A stretch of DNA of 64,000 nucleotides from Tahibacter soli (GTDB lineage: Bacteria; Pseudomonadota; Gammaproteobacteria; Xanthomonadales; Rhodanobacteraceae): assembly GCF_025717065.2 (NCBI RefSeq), contig NZ_JAOVZO020000001.1:310001-374000 (forward strand). Direction: 5' to 3'. The position numbers and the translations under genes were made by a program. Shown one piece after another: positions 42,418-50,809 of this stretch (positions are counted from its first letter, which is position 1; each line of letters starts with the position of its first letter). Under the pieces are notes generated by a model that searched no databases, was not told the origin of the DNA, and saw only the letters and a program-made list of their open reading frames with translations.

Positions 42418-43665
42418 ATGTCCACGATCTCGGGCGCCGGCCGTCAGGCCGCGATCGCGTTCATTCTCGTCACCGCGGTGCTCGACATCATCGCGATGGG
42501 CATCGTCATTCCGGTGCTGCCGCCGCTGATCGAGGCGTTCGCGGGCTCCAGCGCGCAGGCCGGCGTGATCAACGGCATGTTCATCGCGCTGTGGGGCCTC
42601 ATGCAGTTCGTCGCGTCGCCGATCATCGGTTCGCTGTCGGATCAGTACGGCCGCCGTCCCGTGCTGCTGCTCTCCGCGCTCGGCCTCGCCGCCGACTACG
42701 TGCTGATGGCGCTCGCGCCGAACCTGTGGTGGCTCGCGCTCGGCCGGCTGATCGCCGGCGTCACGTCGGCGAGCTTCACCACCGTTTACGCGTACATGGC
42801 CGACATCACCGAGCCCGAGCACCGCGCACGCGCCTACGGCCTGATCGGCGCGGCGTTCAGCGGCGGCTTCGTGCTCGGTCCGCTGCTCGGCGGTTTTCTC
42901 GGCGAGATTTCGCCGCGCGCGCCGTTCTGGGTCGCCGGCGCGATGAGCGGCATCGCGTTCCTGTACGGCTGGCTGATCCTGCCCGAATCGCTGCCGGCCG
43001 ACCGCCGCATGCCGTTCGCGTGGAGCCGCGCCAATCCGTTCGGCGCGATGCGCCTGTTGCGCTCGCATCACGAACTCGTCGGCCTCGCCGTCGTGAATTT
43101 CCTGCTGTACTTCGCGCACCACGTGTTCTCGGCGGTGTTCGTGCTGTACGCGGCGTATCGCTACGGCTGGACCGCATGGGAAGTCGGTGCGCTGCTCGCG
43201 CTGGTCGGCGTGCTCGACATGCTCGTGCAGGGCGCGCTCGTCGGCCCGGTCGCCAAGCGCTACGGCGACCGTGCGACGATGGTGTTCGGCCTGTTCGGCG
43301 GCGCGGTCGGCCTCGCCTGCATGGGCTTCGCGCCGACGAGCCTCGCGTTCGTGCTCGCGATGCTGCCGAACGCGTTGTGGGGCCTCGCCATGCCGACGCT
43401 GCAGTCCCTCATGACGCGGCGCGTGTCCGACTCGGAGCAGGGCCAGCTGCAGGGCGCGAACTCGGCGGTCGCGAGCATCGCGGGCGTCGTCTCGCCGCTG
43501 TTCTTCGGCTGGATCTATTCGCTGTCGGTCGGCGACAGGCCGCTGATGCCGACGTCCGGTGCGGCGTTTCTGATCGCGGCGCTCGTGCTGCTCGCCGCCG
43601 CGCTGATGGGCTGGTTCGTCGCACGCCAGGTGTTGCTGCGAGAGCGCGCCGAAGCTGCGGAGTAA
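42418..43665 (+). CDS. MFS efflux transporter, TCR/Tet type
   Basis: 415 residues with 12 hydrophobic helices. The MFS motif A (GSLSDQYGRRPVLL) follows helix 2, and motif C-like GFVLGPLLGGFLGE marks a drug/proton antiporter. The N-terminus (DIIAMGIVIPVLPPL) is characteristic of TetA-like pumps. Most chromosomal relatives of this kind are not proven tetracycline exporters, so the substrate is left open. No TetR-type gene is adjacent; a perfect inverted repeat lies upstream. Confidence 0.87.
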   Translation: MSTISGAGRQAAIAFILVTAVLDIIAMGIVIPVLPPLIEAFAGSSAQAGVINGMFIALWGLMQFVASPIIGSLSDQYGRRPVLLLSALGLAADYVLMALAPNLWWLALGRLIAGVTSASFTTVYAYMADITEPEHRARAYGLIGAAFSGGFVLGPLLGGFLGEISPRAPFWVAGAMSGIAFLYGWLILPESLPADRRMPFAWSRANPFGAMRLLRSHHELVGLAVVNFLLYFAHHVFSAVFVLYAAYRYGWTAWEVGALLALVGVLDMLVQGALVGPVAKRYGDRATMVFGLFGGAVGLACMGFAPTSLAFVLAMLPNALWGLAMPTLQSLMTRRVSDSEQGQLQGANSAVASIAGVVSPLFFGWIYSLSVGDRPLMPTSGAAFLIAALVLLAAALMGWFVARQVLLRERAEAAE

Positions 43666-43666
43666 G

Positions 43667-44596
43667 TCAGTGCCGTGCGTCCAGCGCGGCCTGGCTCTGC
43701 GCGTACAGCGCGTGTTCGGCGCGGTTGAGCGGATAGCGCTGCAGCGCGAACAGCGCCGAGGCGCGATCGGCGTCGTCGTAGGCAGGGTCGGTCGCGATGT
43801 CGATCAGCGCGAGCTTCATGCGCGCCGACTGCGCCGACGAGCCGATCGCCCCGGCGATCGCGGCGCGGCGTACGGCGAGCGCGGGATCGTTCAGCGCGCG
43901 GTGCAGCGCGACTTCGGTATTGGTGGCATTGTCCCATTGTGCATATTGCAGCACCGCCTGCGCGCGCACGTCGGCATCGGCGTGGCGCGAGAGATCGGCG
44001 AGCCGCGCGATCACGGGTGCGGCGTCTTCTTCGGCGACGAGGCTCGGCGTCAGCGCTTCGATCAGCGACTTGAGCGCCGCCGGATCGCTTTCGCGTTCGA
44101 GCCGCTGCGTGACGAGGTCGCGCGCGTCGGCATCGTTCATCGGAAACATCTTCAAGAGATCGAGGCCGTTGCGGCGCGCCTGCGCGTCGGCGCCGTCGAG
44201 CTGCGCGCGCGCGTAGGCGAGCAGTTGCGCGTTCGGGGCGCCGGCGAGAATCGCCAGCAGCGCGCCGCGCGCGTCGAGTTCGGTTTCGGTCGACAGCCGT
44301 GCGAGCAGCGAGGCGAGGTACTCAGGGTCGGTGCGCGCGCGGTTCTGCAGGTTTTCCAGCGATTCGGCGCCCTGCGCGAGCGCCTGCGCTTCGGCGACAC
44401 GCATCGGCGAAGCGGGTTTCGGCACGCGCGCGGCGGCGCTCGAGGCGGCTGCCGATCCGGCGTCGTCGCGCGACGACGGCGCGGTCGTTTCGAAGAGCCG
44501 CGACGGCGGTGCGCGCAACGGCGAAAGCCAGGCGCCGGCCGCGGCGCCGACGAGCGCGGCGGCGACGAGGGCGGATGTGGAATGGCGCTTGTTCAT
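43667..44596 (-). CDS. membrane-anchored HEAT-repeat-like protein
   Basis: 309 residues: an N-terminal hydrophobic anchor (SALVAAALVGAAAGAWL), an Ala/Ser-rich linker, and from about 75 a helical repeat solenoid (LLARLSTETELDARGALLAILAG; HADADVRAQAVLQYAQW; DPALAVRRAAIAGAIG) of HEAT/PBS-lyase type. Likely a periplasmic scaffold. Its stop is one base from the MFS stop on the opposite strand. Confidence 0.75.
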   Translation of the reverse strand: MNKRHSTSALVAAALVGAAAGAWLSPLRAPPSRLFETTAPSSRDDAGSAAASSAAARVPKPASPMRVAEAQALAQGAESLENLQNRARTDPEYLASLLARLSTETELDARGALLAILAGAPNAQLLAYARAQLDGADAQARRNGLDLLKMFPMNDADARDLVTQRLERESDPAALKSLIEALTPSLVAEEDAAPVIARLADLSRHADADVRAQAVLQYAQWDNATNTEVALHRALNDPALAVRRAAIAGAIGSSAQSARMKLALIDIATDPAYDDADRASALFALQRYPLNRAEHALYAQSQAALDARH

Positions 44597-44664
44597 GACG
44601 TCACCTCGGTCGCGATTGTGTCACCGGTGGCGCGGCCGCCGCAGCGGCGGCCGCGCGGCAATGC

Positions 44665-45429
44665 TTACGGACACAGCGGTGCGACGAGACCGTCCGAACC
44701 GGTGTAGGTGTAGGCGTCCGGAATGAACTGGCCCGAGCCGATGCGGTTCCAGATGCGGCTCGTGCCGCGCGTGCCGGTGATCGTCTCGCCGTAGGTCTGG
44801 CACTGGATCGTCACGGTCGCGCCGTCGGCGCGCGAGCCGACGATCGCGTAGCTCGTGCCGGGGCCGGCGCGCACGTTGAGGTTCGCGCCGTTCGTGTCGA
44901 CGACGCCGGTGACGGTGCCGCTGCCGCAGCGGTTCGCGCTCGTGTAGCTGCGCGTGCCGAAATACAGGATCTGCGCGCCGTTCCACACGATGCGCTGCGC
45001 CGAGCCGTTCAGGCGTTCTTCGAAATGCAGGTGCGGGCCGGTCGAACCGCCGGTGCTGCCGACGGTACCGATCGCCTGGCCCTGCGCCACCTGCTGGCCG
45101 ACCGACACCGACCAGGAGTTCAGATGCGCGTACAGCGTCGTCCACCCGCTGCCGTGATCGATGACGACGTAGCGGCCGTAGCTCGTCGAGCCGAGATTCG
45201 TCACGGTGGTGACGCGGCCGGCCGCCGAGGCGACCACGGTGTCGCCGAGGTCGTCGGCGCGATTGAGGTCGACGGAGTTCTGCGGGCTGTGGTTCGTCCG
45301 CGTCTGGCCTTCCCAGGTCTGGCCGCACGCGAACGGCATCTGGAAGGCCGGCGCGGCGGTAGCGGCGGATGTGACAAACGCAAGTGTGCACAAGGCAAGT
45401 CGCAGGGCGCGACGAAAGCGAGCTTTCAT
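44665..45429 (-). CDS. exported M23 (LytM) peptidase with SH3b domain
   Basis: 254 residues from the ATG at 45429, which opens a signal peptide (ALRLALCTLAFVTSAATAAP). The M23 zinc site is complete: His47 and Asp54 (TNHSPQNSVDLN), His102 (YAHL) and the HxH at 133-135 (GPHLHFEE). A C-terminal SH3b region (NLNVRAGPGTSYAIVGSRADG) should bind cell wall. Probably cuts peptidoglycan cross-links, either for remodelling or to lyse other bacteria. The frame upstream to 45540 is not signal-like. Confidence 0.88.
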   Translation of the reverse strand: MKARFRRALRLALCTLAFVTSAATAAPAFQMPFACGQTWEGQTRTNHSPQNSVDLNRADDLGDTVVASAAGRVTTVTNLGSTSYGRYVVIDHGSGWTTLYAHLNSWSVSVGQQVAQGQAIGTVGSTGGSTGPHLHFEERLNGSAQRIVWNGAQILYFGTRSYTSANRCGSGTVTGVVDTNGANLNVRAGPGTSYAIVGSRADGATVTIQCQTYGETITGTRGTSRIWNRIGSGQFIPDAYTYTGSDGLVAPLCP

Positions 45430-45611
45430 GACCGGTCCCCAGAGTTCGTGAATGCAGGATTCGTGATTGGCGGAGGGCGCGACGGGCGGCGCCCGGCGGC
45501 ACTGTGCCGGCACGGCCCGGTGGCGCCATTCCGGCCGCATTCCGAAGCGACTCCGGAATGATTCATGCGGCGGGGTTACGATGGGGGCCGCGCTATCTGC
45601 AGGAGCCGGCC

Positions 45612-46370
45612 ATGATCCGCGTCGTGATGTTCGATTTCGCCGGAACGGCCGTCGACGAAGACCGGCGGGTTCACCATCACCTGCACGGGCTGGTCGACAC
45701 GGTCGGCAGTTTCGAGACGGCCGGCGGCAAGCCGTTGCGCACGTGCATCGTGTCGGACGCCGCGATGCCGGCGCGTGCGGCGTTCGAAGCCGAGCTCAAG
45801 CGTCTGCGCGTTCGCGCGACGTTCGACGAATGCCTCTGCGTGGCCGCGGACGCCGAACATGTCTCCGCCGCGCGCTCGCTCGGCATGCCGGTGCTGCGGT
45901 TCGGCGGCACCGGGGCCGATGCGTTCGACGACTGGTCGCAGGCGCCGGCGCTGATCGCGCAGCGCGTGGCCCCGGAATCCGAGGCGAACGCGCTCGTCGC
46001 GATTCGCGCACACCTCACGGCGCGCGGCATCGACGTGGCGTCGATCTCGCCGGCCGACGCGAACGGCAGGCGCATGGTGTCGGCGCGCATCTGGCGGGTG
46101 CTGTCGAGCGCGTCGGATTCGCAACCGCTGCGCGTCGCGGTGCCGGTGTCGGCCACGGTCGACCGTGCGCCGAACGGCGCGCTGCGCGCGCACATCGACA
46201 TGCCGACGAAGGAGGAGATCGACGAGGCGGCGAACTACGCGCGCAGCCTCGCCGCGCACGGGCAGGTCGCGGCGCCCGGCGCGCCGGCGACGGGCGAGGC
46301 GACGCATACGCTCGAACCCGACGAACACGGCGGGCACAAGCTCGTGCGCCGCCGCTTCAAGGCCATCTGA
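45612..46370 (+). CDS. HAD-superfamily hydrolase, phosphonatase-like
   Basis: 252 residues starting MIRVVMFDFAGTAVDE. The nucleophile Asp8 is present but the second residue of the usual DxDGT loop is Ala10 (DFAGT), as in phosphonoacetaldehyde hydrolases (DWAGT). That change suggests a reaction other than plain phosphate monoester hydrolysis. Later HAD motifs are weak. AGGAG lies six bases before the start. The C-terminal tail is charged and probably disordered. Confidence 0.7.
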   Translation: MIRVVMFDFAGTAVDEDRRVHHHLHGLVDTVGSFETAGGKPLRTCIVSDAAMPARAAFEAELKRLRVRATFDECLCVAADAEHVSAARSLGMPVLRFGGTGADAFDDWSQAPALIAQRVAPESEANALVAIRAHLTARGIDVASISPADANGRRMVSARIWRVLSSASDSQPLRVAVPVSATVDRAPNGALRAHIDMPTKEEIDEAANYARSLAAHGQVAAPGAPATGEATHTLEPDEHGGHKLVRRRFKAI

Positions 46371-46393
46371 TCAAGGCGATTCGAGCCGGCGGG

Positions 46394-47899
46394 TCAACAC
46401 CCGCACTGGAACCGCTTGCGCTTGAGCACCTTCTTGCCGCCGACCGTGCGCACTTCGTGCGTCGTGTGGTCCCACGGCTTGGCGACCGCGACGGCGCCGC
46501 GCCTGCGCGACGGGGCCGCCGCGCGCTTCTTCGGCGTGTCGATCGCGATGCGCCCGTACGCGAGCAGCGACTCGACGTAGGCCAGCACCTCGGCGTCGGT
46601 GTCGCTCGTATGCGGCACGGCGCCCATCACCGCGGCGCGACGGCCCGAGGCGCCGACCATCACCGGTTCCTGCGCGAGCGCGACGACGCCTTTGAGCTGC
46701 GGATGCAGCGAGGCCAGCGACACGCCGCGCGTCTGCACGGCCGCGATCGCGGGCGTGCCGAACAGGTCGACCTTCGACGTCGACAGCGTCGCGCCGGCGA
46801 CGTTGCCGAGCCGCCGGCGCACGTCCTTGCGCGTCGCGGCGCTCAATGTCGCGCCGGTCGGCGCCGCGCCGGCGAGCACGGCGGACGGCGCCAGCATCGC
46901 GTTCGCGCCGAGCAGAATCTCGTGCGCGGCGAACGCGTCGCGGATGTGCGCGTGGTTCGCGCCGCCGTGCAGCGTCTGGTCGGCGAGCACCATCGCGCGG
47001 CCGATCGACTGCATGAAGCGCGTCTTGACCACGGCGGCCTTGAGGCCCTCGATCGTGATCTTGCCGGCGAGGCGCGCGGCGGCCAGCAGCGCCGCGTCGT
47101 TCTTCGTCTTCGTCGCGTTGAAGAGATTGGCCACGAGATCCCAGAAGCAGCCGGTGAACACCATGCCGAAGCTGTGCACTTCGTTGAGCAGTTCGCCCGG
47201 GCCGCCGTGCATCGGCAGCGTGCTCGGAATCTGGTACTTGAACGTGTTGAACGCGTGCCGCGGTTCGGAGGCGTTGTGGCCGGGCACCGCGATGCCGATC
47301 GCGCGCGACAGATCTTCGGCCGTGCTTTCGACGAAGTTGCGCTTGCGCAGGTCGGGCGAGGCCGCGAGCAGCTTCTTGCGCGTTTGCGCGTCTTCGAGCG
47401 CGGTCAGGATCGCGACGATGTCGCCGACCGCTTCGTGCACCGCGCCGACTTCGAGAAACGCGACGTCCCACAGGTCCGGGCGCAGCGAATCGAGCAGGCC
47501 GTGGCCGACTTCGTGCGCGACGACGTCGGTGCTCGCGCCCGAGAAGAACAGCGCGCCGCCGACGCTTTCGTGGAAAAAGGCAAAACTGGCGCGGTCGTAG
47601 GCGGCGTTGAGATCGATGCCGTCGTCGGGCAGCAGCGGCAGCTTCTTGCGATCGGCCTGCCACAGCTTGTGCGGCGCGCCGGACGCCGCCTCCCACGCGT
47701 CGACCGCCGCGATCGCAGCTTCGCGCGACTGCCAGAACAGGAACTGCGGCGTACCCGGATCGGCCGCGCCTTCGGCGCTCGGGGCGGGAAAGTCGAAACC
47801 CGAGCGGGCGGCGGGCCGGTTCGCCCGCTTGGCCTGCTTGCGCAACGGCGGCGCGTCGGCGCCGGCGCTCGGGTCGTTCGGAATGTAGTTGATCGTCAT
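46394..47899 (-). CDS. M4-like metalloprotease without signal peptide
   Basis: 501 residues with a thermolysin-type zinc site: HEVGHGLLD (His129, Glu130, His133) and the downstream helix VGAVHEAVGDIVAIL whose Glu156 is the likely third ligand. It starts MTINYIPNDPSAG and has neither signal peptide nor propeptide, unusual for this clan. The C-terminal 40 residues are Lys/Arg-rich and end KRKRFQCGC. It could be cytoplasmic or leave by a non-Sec route. Confidence 0.78.
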   Translation of the reverse strand: MTINYIPNDPSAGADAPPLRKQAKRANRPAARSGFDFPAPSAEGAADPGTPQFLFWQSREAAIAAVDAWEAASGAPHKLWQADRKKLPLLPDDGIDLNAAYDRASFAFFHESVGGALFFSGASTDVVAHEVGHGLLDSLRPDLWDVAFLEVGAVHEAVGDIVAILTALEDAQTRKKLLAASPDLRKRNFVESTAEDLSRAIGIAVPGHNASEPRHAFNTFKYQIPSTLPMHGGPGELLNEVHSFGMVFTGCFWDLVANLFNATKTKNDAALLAAARLAGKITIEGLKAAVVKTRFMQSIGRAMVLADQTLHGGANHAHIRDAFAAHEILLGANAMLAPSAVLAGAAPTGATLSAATRKDVRRRLGNVAGATLSTSKVDLFGTPAIAAVQTRGVSLASLHPQLKGVVALAQEPVMVGASGRRAAVMGAVPHTSDTDAEVLAYVESLLAYGRIAIDTPKKRAAAPSRRRGAVAVAKPWDHTTHEVRTVGGKKVLKRKRFQCGC

Positions 47900-48034
47900 G
47901 CGCGGCTCCTGGACGGGGTGGGGAGCGGCGGTTCGTCGCGAGCCGCCGGCCGGTCTTGCTCGACGTCACTTCTCCACCGAACTGTGCCGAATCGGCGGCG
48001 GACCTCTCAGGTCTGCACATTCAGAAAAATGTCG

Positions 48035-48062
48035 TTGACAGCTAAATGCGAATCGTTATCAT
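48035..48062 (+). promoter_or_regulatory. hemP promoter with overlapping Fur box
   Basis: TTGACA (48035-48040), 16-base spacer, TATCAT (48057-48062) form a good sigma-70 promoter. TGCGAATCGTTATCA (48047-48061) matches the 7-1-7 Fur box at 12 of 15 positions and covers the -10 element, so Fur with iron should block RNA polymerase. Confidence 0.82.
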
Positions 48063-48093
48063 TTGCTCGCACCCCGCGGATCCGGAGCTAGCC

Positions 48094-48294
48094 ATGCAAG
48101 CGATCACGTCCACCCTCACCCTCAATCGCACCGCGCAGACTGCCGTTTCGCGCCCGGCCGCGCCGGCCGTCGCGCCGCGCCGCGTCGACAGCCGTCTGCT
48201 GCTGCGCGAGTCCAAAGAGCTGGTCATCGAGCACATGGGTCAGGAATACCGTCTGCGCCGCACGCGCAACGACAAGCTGATCCTCACCAAGTAA
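48094..48294 (+). CDS. hemP: hemin uptake protein HemP
   Basis: 66 residues from the ATG at 48094 (GGAG eight bases upstream). The conserved C-terminal part, RESKELVIEHMGQEYRLRR then TRNDKLILTK, is the HemP/HmuP family signature. HemP/HmuP is needed for haem uptake in several proteobacteria and has been proposed to act as a regulator of the haem receptor. The Fur-type promoter fits. No TonB receptor or haem ABC genes adjoin it within the window. The ATG at 48046 lies inside the promoter and is rejected. Confidence 0.9.
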   Translation: MQAITSTLTLNRTAQTAVSRPAAPAVAPRRVDSRLLLRESKELVIEHMGQEYRLRRTRNDKLILTK

Positions 48295-48297
48295 GCG

Positions 48298-48343
48298 CGA
48301 ACGCGCGTCCCTCCCGCGGCACGGCGGGCGGTGCGCGCGTTCG
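48298..48343 (+). terminator. terminator-like hairpin after hemP
   Basis: CGAACGCGCG (48298-48307) pairs with CGCGCGTTCG (48334-48343), enclosing a second stem CCCGC/GCGGG. No clear U tract. The remaining spacer to 48547 shows no gene. Confidence 0.55.
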
Positions 48344-48547
48344 TGCGAACGTTCACGTCAGAGCAGCCAGCCCGGCCGACCGCCATCCCGGCCACTTGCC
48401 AGCCAGTCTCGGAACCTTCGTCCGCACGCTGACGACGGTTTCATCGCACCGCCCTCGAAGCGCAACGCAGCGCGTTCCGATCGGGGTTCAAACGCACCGC
48501 AGTCACGCCCCGCGAAAGCCGCCGGCCTTTCGGCCGAGGAGTAGCGC

Positions 48548-49153
48548 ATGCCCAAATTGCCCCTTTTTGCACGCGCCGAGCGCGGATTGCGTTCGCCCGG
48601 CCGCGGCGGCATCTCGGCGGTCGCCGACGAGCCGGCGGCGCCGCCCGCGTTCCAGGCGTTGCGCCTGCCGGCGCAAGTCGCGCTGCGCGACCTCGCGCGG
48701 CGCTGGGTCGGACTCGGCCCGGTGCTGTGGCTGTGGCGCGCGCCGTCCGGCAACGCGCCGAGCTTCGACACCATCGCGGGCTGGCGCGGCCTGAACCGCA
48801 TCGGCCCCGACGGCGTGTGCGAAGCGCTGCGCCTGTACAGCGCCGACGGCTGCGAGCGCGCGCGGCTGTGCCTCTTGCCCGACAGCGACTATCTCGTCTG
48901 GGAACACGTGCTGGCCGGCGTGCCGTGCACCGCATGCGACGATCATCGCGGCGGCCACCAGGGTCTGCGCGAAGCGGCGTGGTCGCGGCTCGGCCCGCGC
49001 TGGCACGCCTCGCTCGTGCGCTTCCGCCACGCGCACGCGTGCGACAACGGCGACGAGTGGCTGCTGGCGATGCCGGTGCGCGACGTTTCGTCGCCGGGCG
49101 CGCGGCTCGCGTCGGAAATCTGTACGGCGCTCGACGCGCGCGTCGTCGATTAG
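48548..49153 (+). CDS. hypothetical protein linked to hemP
   Basis: 201 residues without signal peptide or membrane helix. Notable segments are LRDLARRWVGLGPVLWLWR, GLNRIGPDGVCEALRLYS, LLPDSDYLVWEHVLAG, a CTACDDH motif and HAHACDN. The His/Cys content would allow metal or haem binding, but no family is recognised. Same direction as hemP, 250 bases behind a hairpin, so possibly under its own promoter. Confidence 0.65.
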   Translation: MPKLPLFARAERGLRSPGRGGISAVADEPAAPPAFQALRLPAQVALRDLARRWVGLGPVLWLWRAPSGNAPSFDTIAGWRGLNRIGPDGVCEALRLYSADGCERARLCLLPDSDYLVWEHVLAGVPCTACDDHRGGHQGLREAAWSRLGPRWHASLVRFRHAHACDNGDEWLLAMPVRDVSSPGARLASEICTALDARVVD

Positions 49154-49157
49154 CTAG

Positions 49158-49709
49158 CTAAAGCGACCGACGCACCTTCGCCAGCACGCGCACGTCGAGC
49201 ACGCGCCCGTGCTTGACCACGGCGCAGCGCGCCACGCCCTCCTCGTCGAAGCCGCATTTGGCGAGCACGCGCGCCGACGCGGGATTCGTTTCGAGCACCG
49301 TGGCGAACAATCGGTACAGCGCGAGCGAGTCCATCACCCACGGCGCGAACAGCCCGACCGCGCGCGTCATCACGCCGCGGCCCCAGTGCTTTTGCGCGAG
49401 CCAGTAGCCGATCTCGGCCGACTGCGCGCGTTCGAGCGCGCCCGGGCGAGCGCCGATGCCGCCGCACGCGGCGCCGTCGATTTCGATCGCGAACACCGGA
49501 TGCGAAAAGTCGACGACGCGGCCTTCGAGAAACGCGATGCCGTCGTCGCGCGTATACGGATGCGGGAAGCGGTCGCTCGTCGCGCGCGCAACGGCCGGAT
49601 CGTTCGCGTTGGCCACGAGATCGTCGAGGTCGTCGGCGCGCCAGCGGCGCAGCACGAAGCCGTCGCCCTGCAGGCGGACGGCGTTATCGGTCGAATTTAA
49701 GGCGCTCAT
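49158..49709 (-). CDS. GNAT acetyltransferase, RimJ/RimL type
   Basis: 183 residues from the ATG at 49709. It has the start FVLRRWRADDLDDLVANANDPAVAR, the acetyl-CoA loop region AEIGYWLAQKHWGRGVMTRAV and ETNPASARVLAKCGFDEEGV, standard for N-terminal or small-molecule acetylases of this group. Substrate not predictable. Convergent with the preceding gene, four bases apart. Confidence 0.85.
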   Translation of the reverse strand: MSALNSTDNAVRLQGDGFVLRRWRADDLDDLVANANDPAVARATSDRFPHPYTRDDGIAFLEGRVVDFSHPVFAIEIDGAACGGIGARPGALERAQSAEIGYWLAQKHWGRGVMTRAVGLFAPWVMDSLALYRLFATVLETNPASARVLAKCGFDEEGVARCAVVKHGRVLDVRVLAKVRRSL

Positions 49710-49824
49710 AACCCGAGCGTAACGCCTTGATCGCAAATCGCAACGGACGTTTGGCGATGACGTTCCGATCGCACTAGGCTTGGCGCCCGCAAGGTCTTAC
49801 CGCTCGACGCAGGAGAGGACACTC

Positions 49825-50280
49825 ATGACCGACATCGCCGCCGCCACGGCCGCGCACCAGCCGCTCGCCGCCTTCGTGGGGGCCTGGAACACGCGCGGCG
49901 AAGTGAAACTGCTGGGGCCGTCGGGACGCGGCGCGCCGTTTCATGCGACCGACAACTACGAATGGCTGCCGGGCGGCCACTACCTCGTGCATCGCTACTC
50001 GGCGCAGATGCCGGACGGCGCGGTCGACGGCATCGAGATCGTCGGCTGGGACGCGAGCCGCAAGCTCTACACGATGCAGTCGTACGACAGCCAGGGCAAC
50101 GCCAATACGATGACCGCGGCGGTCGACGGCGACCAGTGGACGTTCACCGGCAACAACGTGCGCTTTCGCGGCGGGTTCGGCGAGGAGGGGCGGGTGTTCG
50201 CGGGCGTGTGGGAGATGCGCGAGCGACTGAACGCGCCGTGGCGCGCGTGGATGACCGTGGAGCTGCGGCGCGCGGAGTGA
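49825..50280 (+). CDS. DUF1579-type protein
   Basis: 151 residues, start at 49825 behind AGGAGAGGA. FVGAWNTRGEVKLLG, YEWLPGGHYLVHRYSA, EIVGWDASRKLYTMQSYDS and GNNVRFRGGF match the DUF1579 pattern, a small beta-barrel-like fold of unknown function. Its stop overlaps a possible GTG start of the next gene, so the two are probably cotranscribed. Confidence 0.75.
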   Translation: MTDIAAATAAHQPLAAFVGAWNTRGEVKLLGPSGRGAPFHATDNYEWLPGGHYLVHRYSAQMPDGAVDGIEIVGWDASRKLYTMQSYDSQGNANTMTAAVDGDQWTFTGNNVRFRGGFGEEGRVFAGVWEMRERLNAPWRAWMTVELRRAE

Positions 50281-50288
50281 TCGCCGCC

Positions 50289-50780
50289 ATGCCGTTCACG
50301 CCGTTCCACTTCGGACCCGGCGCGGCGCTGCAGGCGCTGGCGCCGCGGCACGTGAGCTTCATCGCGTTCTGCGGCACGAACGTGCTGATCGACGTCGAGT
50401 CGCTGATCAATCTCGTCCGGTCGCGCCATCCGGTGCACGCGTTCTTCCACACGTATATCGGCGCGACGCTCGCGGCCGGTGCCGCGACGCTGCTGTTGTG
50501 GGGCGCCTGCCGGCTCGGGCGGCGATGGCGGTTGCCGAACCCGTTCGGGTGGCGCGATCTCGACGCCGTGCCGATCGCGATCGGCGCGTTCGCCGGCGCG
50601 TACTCGCACGTCGTGCTCGACAGCCTCATGCACGGAGACATCGCGCCGTTCTCGCCGTTCAGCCAAAGCAATCCGTTGTTCGGCGCCGTGCCGCTCGACG
50701 CGCTGCACGCCGGCTGCGCCGTGGCCGGCATGGTCGGATTCGTCGCGCTGCTCTGGCGCGAGGCGCGGCAGGAGCGATAG
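50289..50780 (+). CDS. small integral membrane protein, DUF457/YdjM-like hydrolase fold
   Basis: 163 residues, 4 to 5 hydrophobic helices. It starts MPFTPFHFGPGAALQAL and contains HAFFHTYIGATLAAG and SHVVLDSLMHGDI; the spaced His residues are typical of the membrane-bound metal-dependent hydrolase-like family. A GTG at 50277, overlapping the previous stop, is an alternative start four codons earlier. Confidence 0.75.
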   Translation: MPFTPFHFGPGAALQALAPRHVSFIAFCGTNVLIDVESLINLVRSRHPVHAFFHTYIGATLAAGAATLLLWGACRLGRRWRLPNPFGWRDLDAVPIAIGAFAGAYSHVVLDSLMHGDIAPFSPFSQSNPLFGAVPLDALHAGCAVAGMVGFVALLWREARQER

Positions 50781-50802
50781 CGGCGCCGCTCTCGCGGCGC
50801 CG
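50781..50802. terminator. terminator-like hairpin between convergent genes
   Basis: CGGCGCCGC (50781-50789), loop TCTC, GCGGCGCCG (50794-50802): perfect 9-bp stem beginning directly after the stop codon at 50780. Confidence 0.6.
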
Positions 50803-50809
50803 GATCGAT

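Noticed and set aside
48046-48093. longer HemP start
   Set aside because: It would lie inside the Fur box and promoter; the family start and ribosome site fit 48094.
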